Source: Streptomyces sp. NBC_00376
GTDB lineage: Bacteria > Actinomycetota > Actinomycetes > Streptomycetales > Streptomycetaceae
Assembly (NCBI RefSeq): GCF_036077095.1
Contig: NZ_CP107962.1
Location: 310,001-374,000 of the forward strand
Direction: 5' to 3'
Length of the DNA: 64,000 nt
Below the pieces are notes generated by a model that saw only the letters and a list, made by a program, of their open reading frames with translations, was not told the origin of the DNA and searched no databases. This document shows positions 7,057 to 15,572 of the stretch, one piece after another (the first letter of the stretch is position 1; every line of letters begins with the position of its first letter). The translations under genes were made by a program, and so were the position numbers.

Positions 7057-9504
7057 CTACTCGCTCTCGCCCAGGGCCTGCTGGATGGCTTCGAGGTAGT
7101 AGCCGCGGGGCTGCCCGTCGAGCTCGGTGATGCGCTCGGAGGAGAGGTCCACGCCCGCGTCGCGCAGCGCGCGGGAGAGGGCTTTGCCGAGCTCCCGCAG
7201 ACGGCTGCGGTCGTCGCGGTCGTCCCACTTCGCCCATTGCCCGGGGTCGTCCTCGCGGAGATGACCGTGGAGCTGGTCCATGGTCAGGTAATTCGGTTCG
7301 CTTTCGTGAACGAAGGCGTCGCGGATTGCCTGCAGGATTGGGGGCAGGTCGGCCGGATCGTCGTCCTCCGGCTCGTCCTCGTGGTCGTCGGGTTCGGCAA
7401 CCATGGCGAGGAGGTCGGGCCACGGTACGTAGTGCAGGTACTCCTCTTCCTCGTCGGCGAACTTGAGACCGGGCGGGTTCGGGGCCTTGAGTGCGGCGTC
7501 GATCGATGCCTGGTCGACGTCGACGAGACCGGCGGTGAGGCGTTCGGCAGCGCGTCGGCCGCCCTCGTCGTCGGGGATGTAGTGCCACTTGTGGAGCATC
7601 GGGTCCTCGGACAGGCCCGGCGCTCCGACGATGTAGGTCTGGGCGCAGTGGTTGAGCTCCTTGCCGGACTTCGGGTGGAGCCGGTGCGGCAGGTAGCCGA
7701 AGTCGGCCGCGCCGCTGCCGAGGGCGCCGGTGGTGTCGACGTCCCGGCACGCGCCGATGATCTTGAGTGCGGGGTGCTGGGCGATGTTGCTGCCCAGGAG
7801 CTCCTTGGTGGAGCCCTGGGCAGCGAAGATCACCCAGACGCCTTCCTTCCGGCCGACCAGCATCAGCTCGGCGATGATCTGCTTGCTGCGCTTGGTGAGC
7901 TTGGGAAACTCGTCGACGAAGACGATGACCGCCGGGTGCTCCCGAGTGCATTCCCAGGCGTCGCCCATGCCGAGCTTGCGGCGAATCCGGGCGCGGCCGG
8001 CGGCGAGCCGGTAGAGCGAGAGCAGGATGAACTCGATCTGGATCGGACCCGTGGCGGTGAGTTTCACCGCGTCGGTGAACTGCCCCGGCCCGTCGCCGGA
8101 CGGGTCGAGGAACACAGTGGTCGCGTTGTGGGCGGCGGTGGTCCAGTCGAGCAGATCCCGCATGATGGTGGACTTGCCTCCGCCGGAGCGGGCGATGATC
8201 TCGCCCATCAGCTCGGCGAGGGAGAAGGACAGATCGGTTCCGTCCGCGCTCATCCCGAAGACACCGGCCTGGGTGACGTCGACCGAGTGCGGTGCCCGGT
8301 ACGGGGGCGGTTTCATCTCGCCGAACAGGTCGCCGGTGACCACGCGCAGCAGGGCCTCGGCGGTGCGCTTGCGGTTGGGCTGGAGAATCACGTCCCCGTC
8401 ACCGACGTCGAACCGGGTCTCCAGGTCCCCGAGCTTGTCAGCGATGACGCCCGGGGTTCCCTCGGACACCCGCGCCACCGACTCCCATCCCCACGAGTAC
8501 GAGACAGCGTCGCCGACGTGCGCGACCGGAACGCGTTCGGCGAGCAGGGCCCGCCGGACGCACTCGGTGGCCATGGCCGGCGTGGTCGCCTCGTGGATGG
8601 TGAACGGCTTGCCGGTGTCGCCGGGAGTCTGCGTTCCCGGAGCGGCCGCACCAGCCTGCCCGGCCGACGACGACTGGTCCGTGCCGGTCGTGCCGGCAAG
8701 GTGGCCGGTGCCGAGTTCGTAGGCGAGCGGGGGGACTTCAGGGAGCTCGCGGCGCCAGCCGGGGAACCGGCCCTTGGCCCACGCAGTCGTCGTGATCCCG
8801 GACGCGGTAAGGACGGGGAGCAGGGCGCCGCCGATACGGATCTCGGCCCAGCCGATAGCCAGCCCGAGGGCTGCGGTGGCTGCCCAGCGGCGTGTGGCGG
8901 TCCGGTGGCGGTGACGCCTCAAGTCCGCCTCCGCAGGCTCCAGATGGGCTGTGTAGGGCCTCTGGGAGGCCTCTGTGGCCTGCTTCCGCCACCCCGCCGC
9001 TTCCTTCCGCAGCGAGGCAGCCTGCCGCCGCAGGGCAGTGGCCTGCTTGCCAGCGTCCTCGGGATCGGCAGAGGCGGCGGCGAGCAACTGCCCGGCCTGG
9101 CGGTCGAGCTTGTCGGCCTGTTTCGCCAGCCCGGCCGCCTTCTCCTCCAGGTTCTTCGCCTCGGACTGCTGGCGGGACGTCCAGGTGCTGTAGCGGTGGT
9201 TGAGGAGCCCGGCGCGCAGGTGGGCGGGGGTTTCGTCGGAGGCGTTGAGCCATGCGGCGCGCTCGGCACGCAAGACCTTCGCGCCCGTACGGACCGCGGT
9301 GATCTCCCTGCGTGCCAGGGCGATCATGCCTGCGGTCAGGCGGGACGCTGCACCGTGTGCGGCACTGCTCTTGCCCTCGCTGGTCCTGGCGTTGTTGGTG
9401 GTGTCGGCGGTCGGTGCGTCGTGGGTGGGTCCGGGCTGGTCGTCGGTGAGGAACTCGCCTTCCGTTTCGAGGTCGAGGACGAAGGGTTCGGGCAGGGTGG
9501 TCAA
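7057..9504 (-). CDS. FtsK/SpoIIIE-type conjugal DNA translocase (TraB-like)
   Basis: 815 residues from TTG 9504, chosen for the GGAGG 7 nt upstream; longer starts enter non-coding sequence. Order: acidic N-terminus; coiled coil with Ala/Lys/Gln heptads (~90-210); one or two membrane helices (WAATAALGLAIGWAEIRIGG and following, ~235-265); P-loop ATPase with ARSGGGKST as Walker A and VIVFVDEFPKL as Walker B; a C-terminal winged-helix-like region (LTMDQLHGHLRE to DGQPRGYYL). Streptomyces TraB proteins share membrane anchor, RecA motor and wHTH and move double-stranded DNA between hyphae as hexamers. This one is longer because of the coiled coil. It is the core gene of the leftward operon. Confidence 0.85.
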   Translation of the reverse strand: MTTLPEPFVLDLETEGEFLTDDQPGPTHDAPTADTTNNARTSEGKSSAAHGAASRLTAGMIALARREITAVRTGAKVLRAERAAWLNASDETPAHLRAGLLNHRYSTWTSRQQSEAKNLEEKAAGLAKQADKLDRQAGQLLAAASADPEDAGKQATALRRQAASLRKEAAGWRKQATEASQRPYTAHLEPAEADLRRHRHRTATRRWAATAALGLAIGWAEIRIGGALLPVLTASGITTTAWAKGRFPGWRRELPEVPPLAYELGTGHLAGTTGTDQSSSAGQAGAAAPGTQTPGDTGKPFTIHEATTPAMATECVRRALLAERVPVAHVGDAVSYSWGWESVARVSEGTPGVIADKLGDLETRFDVGDGDVILQPNRKRTAEALLRVVTGDLFGEMKPPPYRAPHSVDVTQAGVFGMSADGTDLSFSLAELMGEIIARSGGGKSTIMRDLLDWTTAAHNATTVFLDPSGDGPGQFTDAVKLTATGPIQIEFILLSLYRLAAGRARIRRKLGMGDAWECTREHPAVIVFVDEFPKLTKRSKQIIAELMLVGRKEGVWVIFAAQGSTKELLGSNIAQHPALKIIGACRDVDTTGALGSGAADFGYLPHRLHPKSGKELNHCAQTYIVGAPGLSEDPMLHKWHYIPDDEGGRRAAERLTAGLVDVDQASIDAALKAPNPPGLKFADEEEEYLHYVPWPDLLAMVAEPDDHEDEPEDDDPADLPPILQAIRDAFVHESEPNYLTMDQLHGHLREDDPGQWAKWDDRDDRSRLRELGKALSRALRDAGVDLSSERITELDGQPRGYYLEAIQQALGESE

Positions 9505-9647
9505 GGGGGTTCCTCCATGCGGAATGGGTGGGCGGGTCCGGGCGGTGACGGCCGTCCGCGCACCACGGCCGCACGCGGCACGAAGGGCGCCGGGTGCGGT
9601 GCGGGGACGGCCGATAGCGTTCGGGCACAAAAAAAGGGGGCTGCTGG

Positions 9648-10172
9648 TCAGGCGATGGAGCCGACCAGGGAAGCGCCCAGGTCGTTGGCCATGGGGATGA
9701 CGAACGCGGCGAACCAGCCGCCGAGGGTCGCGGACAGGCCGAGGAGGATTCCGGCGAAGATGCCCTGTCCCATCTCCGGCTTGACGCTGTCGGGGATCGC
9801 CTTCCAGCCGCCGAGGATCACCACGGTGATCAGCAGCAGGATCAGGTTGCCCATGCCGGTCAGCTCAACGACGTTGCTGCGGGCGGCGAGGGTGGTCTCC
9901 CCGCCGGTGGCGCCCCACATGGCCAGTGACCCGACGCCGTTGCCGAGCCAGGTGAAGAGGCCGGTCATGAAGCCGATCAGCCCGCTGGTGGTGGCGGTGG
10001 CCAGGCCGCCGTAGCTGATGCCCGCGAGCAGCGGGATCAGTTCCGTGGCGTCCCGCAGGATCTGTCCGCGGTTTTTGATGTGGGCGATCGCGAATCGCGC
10101 GACGTGCCAGGTCGGGATCGCGAGACCGATGAAGAGGCCGCCGATCGTCAGCGTGCCAGTGGGAATGTTCAT
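9648..10172 (-). CDS. Polytopic membrane protein of transfer operon
   Basis: 174 residues from ATG 10172 (MNIPTGTLTIGG), with GGAGG 10 nt upstream; the longer frame has no better start. Four or five hydrophobic segments are visible (about 7-25, 47-70, 75-95, 115-135, 145-165). No motif is recognised. It lies between the translocase and another small membrane protein; by position it may form or regulate a pore for transfer or spreading. Confidence 0.7.
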   Translation of the reverse strand: MNIPTGTLTIGGLFIGLAIPTWHVARFAIAHIKNRGQILRDATELIPLLAGISYGGLATATTSGLIGFMTGLFTWLGNGVGSLAMWGATGGETTLAARSNVVELTGMGNLILLLITVVILGGWKAIPDSVKPEMGQGIFAGILLGLSATLGGWFAAFVIPMANDLGASLVGSIA

Positions 10173-10214
10173 GGGTGGTGACCTCCGGGCCACGTGAAAG
10201 GGAGGAAACAGCGG

Positions 10215-10715
10215 TTACTGGAAGGGCAGGGCGGCGACGATCTGGTCGCCGAGACGGTTGACGGCGGGGATGAGGGTGAGGGCGGCCAGGCCGGACACCG
10301 CACCGATCAGCCCAGCCGCCGAACCGACCAGGGCACCGGCCGCGATCCGGGCGCGCAGATAGTTGTCGCAGCAGCGCCAGACGAATACGAGGACGGCCAG
10401 GAGCGCGGTCGTGGCGACGGCGCCGCCGGGGCTCATGCCGGACGGCGCGGTCTGGGGCAGCAGCCAGTTGCCGCCCTTGCCCGAGACCGCGTTGCCCAGG
10501 GGGTTGGTGACGCTGGTGACGGTGCGGCGGGCGGCCCAGCCGAGCAGGCCGCCGGAGCACAGGGCGCTGAGCAAACCGATCAGCAGGCCACCCGTGATGG
10601 CGGCCGCCGACGGCATCTCGCGCCCGCCCCGCCACCACCGCACGAACGTGAACACCAGGACCGCGGCCGCCAGGGCAAGGCCACCGAGGGACAGCTGAGC
10701 CGGGGTCACGCTCAC
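10215..10715 (-). CDS. Polytopic membrane protein of transfer operon
   Basis: 166 residues with a GTG start at 10715 that overlaps the stop of the 28-aa gene upstream (GTGA). Hydrophobic segments lie at about 10-28, 38-62, 95-113 and 122-150. A Cys pair (WRCCDNYLR) is present. No family is recognised. It is part of the chain of coupled small membrane genes. Confidence 0.7.
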   Translation of the reverse strand: MSVTPAQLSLGGLALAAAVLVFTFVRWWRGGREMPSAAAITGGLLIGLLSALCSGGLLGWAARRTVTSVTNPLGNAVSGKGGNWLLPQTAPSGMSPGGAVATTALLAVLVFVWRCCDNYLRARIAAGALVGSAAGLIGAVSGLAALTLIPAVNRLGDQIVAALPFQ

Positions 10716-10798
10716 GGCAGCACCGCCACGACAGACGGCATGAGGCTGCCCAGGTGCCCGAGCAGGCCCCCGGTGCCGAGCAGGGTGATGACGCTCAT
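10712..10798 (-). CDS. 28-aa hydrophobic small protein, coupled on both sides
   Basis: ATG 10798 overlaps the stop of the Pro-rich gene upstream (ATGA) and its own stop overlaps the next start (GTGA), so it fills exactly the gap between two genes in the operon. The peptide MSVITLLGTGGLLGHLGSLM... is hydrophobic throughout, consistent with one short membrane helix. The exact tiling on both sides is the main evidence that it is real. Confidence 0.6.
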   Translation of the reverse strand: MSVITLLGTGGLLGHLGSLMPSVVAVLP

Positions 10799-11412
10799 GA
10801 CCACACCCCGGTGAGGAGGTAGCCGTACAGGTACAGGCCGGCCGGAGTGACCACGCTGGACGCGAGGAGATTGAAGGTCAGAACCCGCACCAGCCAGGAC
10901 CGGATGCGGTTGTACGGGTTGCTGCGCAGCTCCAGGAGTCCGGCGACGGCCAGGGCGGCCATCATCACCCCGGGCTCGTCCCCGAAGACGTGGAAGACCT
11001 TGCCGGACGCCGGGAGCAGGAGCAGGCCGGCGACGAGGGCGGTGCCGTTCCGTACCGGGCTGAGCCGGGAGACGCTGAACCGGGGCGGGCGGTCCTGCTG
11101 TGCGGGCTGGGTGGGGTAGTAGTGGTGGTGATGCACGGGTGCGGGTGCGGGTGCGGGGGGCGCCATCACACCGCCCCCGTTCCGGGGCGGCGGAGGGCCG
11201 ACCGGAGGCCTGGCCGGGGGGCCGGCCGGGGGCGGAGTGGGCGGAGTCCTGCGCCGGGGCGGCGGGACCGGCTCCGGGCTCGCGGACGGCGGAGCGGGCG
11301 GCGCGGATGGCGGCGGAGGGGGCGTTGCGCCTCTGTCGGTGCGCTCGCCGGACAGCTCGACGGTGGTCGGCTCGATCGGCTGGTCGCGACGGATGTGCGT
11401 GGTGTCGGTCAT
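10795..11412 (-). CDS. Proline-rich membrane protein of transfer operon
   Basis: 205 residues. Residues ~30-95 are Pro/Ala/Arg rich with PPPPPSAPPAPP-type runs and an HHHHYYP patch, so the N-terminus is probably disordered. Residues ~120-200 hold two or three membrane segments (GTALVAGLLLLPASG, VMMAALAVAGLLEL, LTFNLLASSVVTPAGLYLYG). Start ATG 11412 overlaps the stop of the upstream gene (ATGA). No enzyme motif is seen; a scaffold role is a guess. Confidence 0.7.
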   Translation of the reverse strand: MTDTTHIRRDQPIEPTTVELSGERTDRGATPPPPPSAPPAPPSASPEPVPPPRRRTPPTPPPAGPPARPPVGPPPPRNGGGVMAPPAPAPAPVHHHHYYPTQPAQQDRPPRFSVSRLSPVRNGTALVAGLLLLPASGKVFHVFGDEPGVMMAALAVAGLLELRSNPYNRIRSWLVRVLTFNLLASSVVTPAGLYLYGYLLTGVWS

Positions 11413-11708
11413 CGCCGGGCCTCTGCCTCATCGGGGCTGGTCACGGCGTCGGTGCTGCCGTGCTGGTCGTGGTGGAGCCAGGCCCGCACCTGCAACTCGG
11501 CCGGGTCCGCGGCGGTCGGGTCGGTGGGTGCGGGGGTGGGGGTGGTGGTGGGCTGGAACCCGTCGGGCAGCCGCGGCAGCACCGTGGCGGGATGCGGGGC
11601 GGCGAGGAGCGGGCCGGGCAGGCGGGTGACGGTGAGCGGGGTCTCGGCGAGGCGCCTCAGGTGGTTCAGGCGGCGCGGACGGCGGATATGCAGGCAGGCG
11701 AACAGCAC
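11409..11708 (-). CDS. Hypothetical 99-aa protein of transfer operon
   Basis: GTG 11708 is preceded by GGAG at 5 nt. The N-terminus (VLFACLHIRRPRRLNHLRRL) is a short hydrophobic then basic segment. A Thr/Pro/Ala-rich middle and an acidic tail (TSPDEAEARR) follow. The stop overlaps the next start (ATGA). It lies just after the hairpin at 11730-11766. No family recognised. Confidence 0.55.
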   Translation of the reverse strand: MLFACLHIRRPRRLNHLRRLAETPLTVTRLPGPLLAAPHPATVLPRLPDGFQPTTTPTPAPTDPTAADPAELQVRAWLHHDQHGSTDAVTSPDEAEARR

Positions 11709-11729
11709 GAGCGCTCCAAGGAGATGAGG

Positions 11730-11766
11730 CCGTAGGGCCGCACCGGATGCCGGTGCGGCCCTACGG
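11730..11766 (-). terminator. 17-bp perfect hairpin
   Basis: Arms 11730-11746 and 11750-11766 are perfect inverse copies with an ATG loop. It stands between the 66-aa gene and the next gene, so it probably terminates or processes the tra transcript partly; there is no U-tract. Confidence 0.65.
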
Positions 11767-11797
11767 GAATGCGCGGATAGGTTGTGGTGCGGGCTGG

Positions 11798-11998
11798 TCA
11801 GCGGGAGCGCCGCCACCAGCCGCCGCCGTCCTGGCGGGCGCGCTCGGAGGCCTCCCACGCCTGGCCCTGCCGGTCCGCCTTCGCCGCGTTGCGGTGGTGG
11901 CTCTCGCGGCGCTTGCGGGCCGCCTTGTCGCTCGCGGACTCGCCGCCGTACTGCCGTGCGAGGTCCCGGTCGTTGCCGACCAGGCCGAAAAAGGCCAT
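11798..11998 (-). CDS. Small basic hypothetical protein (66 aa)
   Basis: ATG 11998 has AGGAG 9 nt upstream. The N-terminus MAFFGLVGNDRDLARQYGG is followed by a highly charged helix rich in Arg, Lys and Gln and an end WWRRSR. No family is recognised. It is flanked by strong hairpins on both sides and so forms its own small unit in the operon. Confidence 0.6.
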   Translation of the reverse strand: MAFFGLVGNDRDLARQYGGESASDKAARKRRESHHRNAAKADRQGQAWEASERARQDGGGWWRRSR

Positions 11999-12212
11999 GG
12001 TGAACACACTCCTGACTGGTGGTTGGGGGTAAAGGGCCGCCCCTGGCCAGGCCCTGGAAAGCGGGCCGGGAGCGGCGCGGTCCGCCGGTCTTGCCGGCGG
12101 ACCGTGTGCTGATGGCGGTGCTCGCCGGGTCTGCGAAGCCGTGGCTCCGCTCGCCGGGTCGCTCACCGGGTCTGCGCCGGGTCGACTGCGTGCTGCTTCC
12201 GGCAGTCGCAGC

Positions 12213-12246
12213 GAGGGCCAGCCCGCACGGATGCGGGCTGGCCCTC
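12213..12246 (-). terminator. 15-bp perfect hairpin behind the SpdB-like gene
   Basis: Arms 12213-12227 and 12232-12246 with a CGGA loop, 21 nt after the stop of the minus-strand gene ending at 12268. Confidence 0.75.
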
Positions 12247-12267
12247 ACTGGTGATGCCGGACGGTGG

Positions 12268-13386
12268 TCAGGCGCTCGTGTCCTCGGACTCCTCCTCGTC
12301 CTCGAAGGTCTCCCCGCCGCCGTCCTCCTGGGCCAGCAGGGAACCGAACGCGATGCGCACCCGCGCCTCACTGCCGACGAAGCCAGCGCGGCGGAACGCG
12401 TCGCGGGCCTGCCGGTAGGAGCGCGGCGGGTCATCCGCGTAGCGCAGGTGCCGCAGGACCACGTCGAGCTGCTCGTCGGTCAGCGGCCGGCCGGGCTCGG
12501 GGACCGGCACACCCGACACGGCCGCGAGGTCGGCGAGCGTGACGGTAGGTGTGCCGGTCGGGTGTGCCGGTGTGCCGGACGGCGGCACACCCGGCGTGCC
12601 GGTTCCGGTCGGCAGCGCGTTGACCTGCGTGCCGCTGCCGTGCCGGTCGCCGTCGGGTGTGCTGGGCAGTGCCGGGGCGACCGCCGACCACTGTCCGAGC
12701 TCCGGCAACCCGATCGCCGCCACGGACGCCGGCAGAACCTTCTCGGCAACCGTGGCCGCGGTGGTCTCGGCCTGGCCGTGCAGCTCCTTGGTCATCGTGT
12801 GCTGCGCCTTGAGGACGCCCTTGCGGTAGGCGGTCTCGGCCTTGGCCACCTTCTCCTCCAGGGCGGTGGCCAGCTCCAGGAGCTCGATGCGGTGCGCGGC
12901 CTCCGCCTCCATCTCCTCCAGCTTGTCCGCCACCGTCTGCCGCTTGGACTCCAGGGACTGCCGCGTCCCGGCAGACACCCGCCGGCCGAGCGACGGGAGG
13001 GCGATCCACCACGCGAGCTTGGTGAAGACGATCGCGATCGGCGTGAGGACCACGGCCAGGTCGATGCCCGGCTGGGACCGGGACAGGATCAGGTCGGCCG
13101 TAGGGATGGCCGCGTTGACGACCGTGAGAGCCAGCCCGGCGTACTGCACCCGCCAGGCCCGGCGGCGGTTGTTCCCAGCCAGGATCTCCGTGGCCTGGAA
13201 TACCACCCACAGAGCGTCCAGCGCGCCCACGGTCGGCACGGCCCACCCGCCGAAGCGGGGTTCGAGAATGTCGTAGGACACGGCCACGCTCAGGACGGCC
13301 ACGCCCAGCGTGACCACCCCCAGGACGGCGAGCACGACCCCGCGCGCGGTGATCCTCCCGCCCCAGCCCTTGCTGTTCTCCTTCAC
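12268..13386 (-). CDS. SpdB/DUF2637-like membrane protein with coiled coil
   Basis: 372 residues from GTG 13386, chosen for GGGAG 7 nt upstream; the longer frame upstream is not coding-like. Four membrane helices fill residues ~12-150 (GVVLAVLGVVTLGVAVLSVA, then VGALDALWVVFQATEIL, GLALTVVNAAIPTADLIL, VVLTPIAIVFTKLAWWIAL). A coiled coil follows (~165-235), then a Gly/Thr/Pro linker and a C-terminal ~75-residue domain ending very acidic (EDEEESEDTSA). The topology resembles the spread proteins (SpdB) of Streptomyces plasmids, which help move DNA through mycelium. Upstream of the other tra genes in the same operon. Confidence 0.65.
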   Translation of the reverse strand: MKENSKGWGGRITARGVVLAVLGVVTLGVAVLSVAVSYDILEPRFGGWAVPTVGALDALWVVFQATEILAGNNRRRAWRVQYAGLALTVVNAAIPTADLILSRSQPGIDLAVVLTPIAIVFTKLAWWIALPSLGRRVSAGTRQSLESKRQTVADKLEEMEAEAAHRIELLELATALEEKVAKAETAYRKGVLKAQHTMTKELHGQAETTAATVAEKVLPASVAAIGLPELGQWSAVAPALPSTPDGDRHGSGTQVNALPTGTGTPGVPPSGTPAHPTGTPTVTLADLAAVSGVPVPEPGRPLTDEQLDVVLRHLRYADDPPRSYRQARDAFRRAGFVGSEARVRIAFGSLLAQEDGGGETFEDEEESEDTSA

Positions 13387-13424
13387 CGGTTTCTCCCTTC
13401 TGGTATGTGTGATCGCGGCCGGTA

Positions 13425-14168
13425 TCAGGCGGCCGTTCCGGAGAGACGCCCGACCTTGGTGACGTGGGCGTCCTGCTGCTCGATGAGGCGACGGACCTGC
13501 TCCTCCAGCGGGGCGTAGTTCTCGCAGGTGCCGTAGTAGCTCTGGCGGTAGCGGTCGGTGGAGGCGATGACCCAGTCCTTGGCCTCGGGGTATCCGGCCG
13601 CCGTCAGGGCGGCGTTGTGCCTCAGGTCGGCGTACAGGTGCTTGTCGTGGACCTCGGCGATCTCCTCGGCCCGCTGGTCGAAGGCGTGCGCGGCGGCCTT
13701 GGTGCGGTCCTGCGCGTCGACCAGGCGGGAGACCGCGGGCGCCCATTCCTGGGCGGCTTCCGGGGCGCGGAGGTAGCCGTACGCCGCATCCAGGGCCTTG
13801 GCCTCGTGCTGGTACGTCTTCCACAGAGCCGGGGCGTCCCGGACCACGTCCTTGAGGTCCGCGACGTAGGCGGCGTCCCGCCACTTCTGCTGGGCCTGCT
13901 CGTAGACCTGGGACAGGACCGTCCAGGCCTTCTCCCGGAGCTGGTGCTCGGCCTCGTCCTCCGACTCACTGACGTAGCGGAGCTTGGGGTCGGTGTGGGT
14001 GGCGGGCTCGCACGGCTCCTGCTCCCGGCCCGTGAACCGCTCGAACTCGAACCGGAGCCAGTGGGAGGAGGTGTCGACCTTCGTCAGTTCCTTCGGGAGG
14101 TACGGCTGGAGACGAGCGAAGATCTCCTTCAGCTCGTCGGAGGAGATCTGGAAGGTGGAACCGAGCAT
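13425..14168 (-). CDS. Hypothetical helical protein of transfer operon
   Basis: 247 residues from ATG 14168; GGAAA precedes at about 9 nt. It is hydrophilic, with long predicted helices rich in Ala, Glu, Gln and Lys and many Trp/Tyr. No membrane segment, Cys cluster or known motif. It sits directly 5' of the SpdB-like gene (38 nt), so it probably serves transfer. No family recognised. Confidence 0.65.
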   Translation of the reverse strand: MLGSTFQISSDELKEIFARLQPYLPKELTKVDTSSHWLRFEFERFTGREQEPCEPATHTDPKLRYVSESEDEAEHQLREKAWTVLSQVYEQAQQKWRDAAYVADLKDVVRDAPALWKTYQHEAKALDAAYGYLRAPEAAQEWAPAVSRLVDAQDRTKAAAHAFDQRAEEIAEVHDKHLYADLRHNAALTAAGYPEAKDWVIASTDRYRQSYYGTCENYAPLEEQVRRLIEQQDAHVTKVGRLSGTAA

Positions 14169-14201
14169 GATCAGTTTCCTTTCGGAGAGTGAGGCCGGTG
14201 G

Positions 14202-14426
14202 TCAGGTGTTCGGAGTGGTCAGGCGCCGGGTGTGTCCGCGGCGGACGAGTCCGGCGTTGAGGTAGTCGACGGCTTCGCCTTCGTCGATACGGAACTGGTA
14301 TCGGCCGAAGGCGAGGGCGATCAGGTCGCCGGCAGCGAGCGCCTCGGTGTCCTGTCCGAAGATCAGGGAGTCAGCGGCGCGCATCAGGCGGGCGTGGCGC
14401 AGGCTGGTACGAAAGTTCTTGAGCAT
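14202..14426 (-). CDS. Small hypothetical protein (74 aa)
   Basis: ATG 14426 begins MLKNFRTSLRHARLMRAADS. GGAAGG lies 12 nt upstream, rather far. The protein has a predicted alpha/beta layout with ALAFGRYQFRIDEGEAVDYL in the middle. No family recognised. A start further upstream in the same frame is possible. Confidence 0.5.
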   Translation of the reverse strand: MLKNFRTSLRHARLMRAADSLIFGQDTEALAAGDLIALAFGRYQFRIDEGEAVDYLNAGLVRRGHTRRLTTPNT

Positions 14427-14542
14427 CAGGTCGGTGCCCTTCCTGGTCGTAGTCGTCCGGGCTGCCCGGGCTCCCCTCACCGCCCACCCCTGCCGCCGCG
14501 ATTTCGGCGGTCCGGGGCGGGCGGATCAGGCAAGGCAGGCCG

Positions 14543-14923
14543 TCAGCCGCGGGGAAGTTCCGGGCGCCGGGACGCGGTCGCGGTCTGCGCGGTGAGCCAG
14601 GCGACGGCTGCCGGGGCCATGTCGGCCGCGCCCGTGTCGGTGCCGAGCGGGGCGGTGTCGATGTCCCGCATCGCGTCGGCCGGCGGCAGCAGCCGCATGT
14701 ACGGGGAGCGGGCCAGCTTGATCAGGCCGCCGGTGCTGTCCAGGCGGGCCAGGGTGTAGCGGATCTCGCCGCTGGCGAAGGGGACGACCCCGTCGACCCG
14801 GCAGACCACCGTGTGGCCCGCCTTGCCGAGCCAGAACTTCTCGGGGTCGCGGTAGAGGACGTAGTCGTCGCACCGGTACGTAACCGGCGCGGCCACCCTG
14901 GATACGGAAGAGCTGGCGTTCAT
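14543..14923 (-). CDS. Hypothetical protein (126 aa)
   Basis: ATG 14923 with GAAGGAG 3-4 nt upstream. The N-terminal two thirds is beta-rich (TYRCDDYVLYRDPEKFWLG, then HTVVCRVDGVVPFASG) and the rest is Ala/Pro/Thr rich. No membrane segment. Its family is not recognised; it belongs to the leftward operon. Confidence 0.65.
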   Translation of the reverse strand: MNASSSVSRVAAPVTYRCDDYVLYRDPEKFWLGKAGHTVVCRVDGVVPFASGEIRYTLARLDSTGGLIKLARSPYMRLLPPADAMRDIDTAPLGTDTGAADMAPAAVAWLTAQTATASRRPELPRG

Positions 14924-15017
14924 TTGTCTCCTTCGGATCGGCTCGGGCCTGTGCCCGGAGCGGGGCTTCGCAAAAGGCTGGTTGCCCGTCGGGCGGGCAG
15001 CCGGCCAGGGAAAGAAG

Positions 15018-15053
15018 CACGGGACGGACAGCGAATTCGCCGCCCGTCCCGTG
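15018..15053 (-). terminator. Hairpin between small tra genes
   Basis: CACGGGACGG (15018-15027) pairs with CCGTCCCGTG (15044-15053), 8 nt after the stop of the 56-aa gene. Confidence 0.55.
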
Positions 15054-15060
15054 TCACGGG

Positions 15061-15231
15061 TCAGCGCGAGCGCAGACCACGGAGGTAGGCGTCCTGAAGG
15101 TCGGCGAACCGCTGGTACAGCGGGGCCCCAGTGGAGCAGTGCTGCTCGGATCGGCAGGGCTCGCAGGTCTCGTAGTCGGCGCGCCAGGTTTCGCGTGCGT
15201 GCTGGTAGCGAATGTGCAGGTCGTCAGCCAC
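15061..15231 (-). CDS. Small Cys-containing protein (56 aa)
   Basis: GTG 15231 starts VADDLHIRYQHARETW; the GTG overlaps the TGA of a short upstream frame. A CEPC...C pattern (YETCEPCRSEQHCSTG) resembles small metal-binding proteins of Streptomyces plasmids. No further identification. Confidence 0.5.
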   Translation of the reverse strand: MADDLHIRYQHARETWRADYETCEPCRSEQHCSTGAPLYQRFADLQDAYLRGLRSR

Positions 15232-15388
15232 GGTGAATGGCCTGGGAGTTACGCATGTGGGGTGGAGCCTGCCGGCGGGGTTGTGGTGCGGGATGGATGT
15301 CAGTAACGGGGTGGCCGGCGTCCCATGCCGTGGCGGCCGCCGTGACAGCGGCCGCGAGCAGGGCGAGGGTGATCGGGTGGGCCAGGCC

Positions 15389-15442
15389 ACATACGAGCCG
15401 CCCGGACCGCGCGGTGCTGAGCGGTCCGGGCGGCTCGTATGT
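15389..15442 (-). terminator. 22-bp perfect hairpin
   Basis: Arms 15389-15410 and 15421-15442 with a 10-nt loop, directly behind the stop of the 38-aa gene (15456). This is the strongest stem-loop in the operon. Confidence 0.8.
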
Positions 15443-15455
15443 GATGCACCGGGAG

Positions 15456-15572
15456 TTACTTGCCGCCGCCCCCGCACTGGCAGGGCTCGTGCACCACGGT
15501 CTGGTACGGCTTGCCGTCGGCACCTACGTGATTGACCGTCACCAGGCGCGGCGGGTGTCCGCAGCTGCTCAT
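15456..15572 (-). CDS. 38-aa Cys/His-rich peptide
   Basis: ATG 15572 overlaps the stop of the upstream gene (ATGA). The peptide has CGHPP near the start and EPCQCGGGGK at the end, so three Cys and two or three His could bind a metal. Coupling and the terminator just behind it support expression. Function unknown. Confidence 0.55.
   Translation of the reverse strand: MSSCGHPPRLVTVNHVGADGKPYQTVVHEPCQCGGGGK

Noticed and set aside
7237..10014. 925-codon frame antisense to the translocase gene
   Set aside because: It is a GC-rich shadow; the minus strand shows clear FtsK motifs and a ribosome site.
12019..13518. 499-codon frame antisense to the SpdB-like gene
   Set aside because: No domain; low-complexity Gly/Arg/Leu composition typical of an antisense frame in high-GC DNA.
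15224..15388. Minus-strand hydrophobic frame (GLAHPITLALLAAAVTAAAT)
   Set aside because: It could be a small membrane protein, but no ATG, GTG or TTG with a ribosome site starts it after the 15389-15442 hairpin; only CTG is available.
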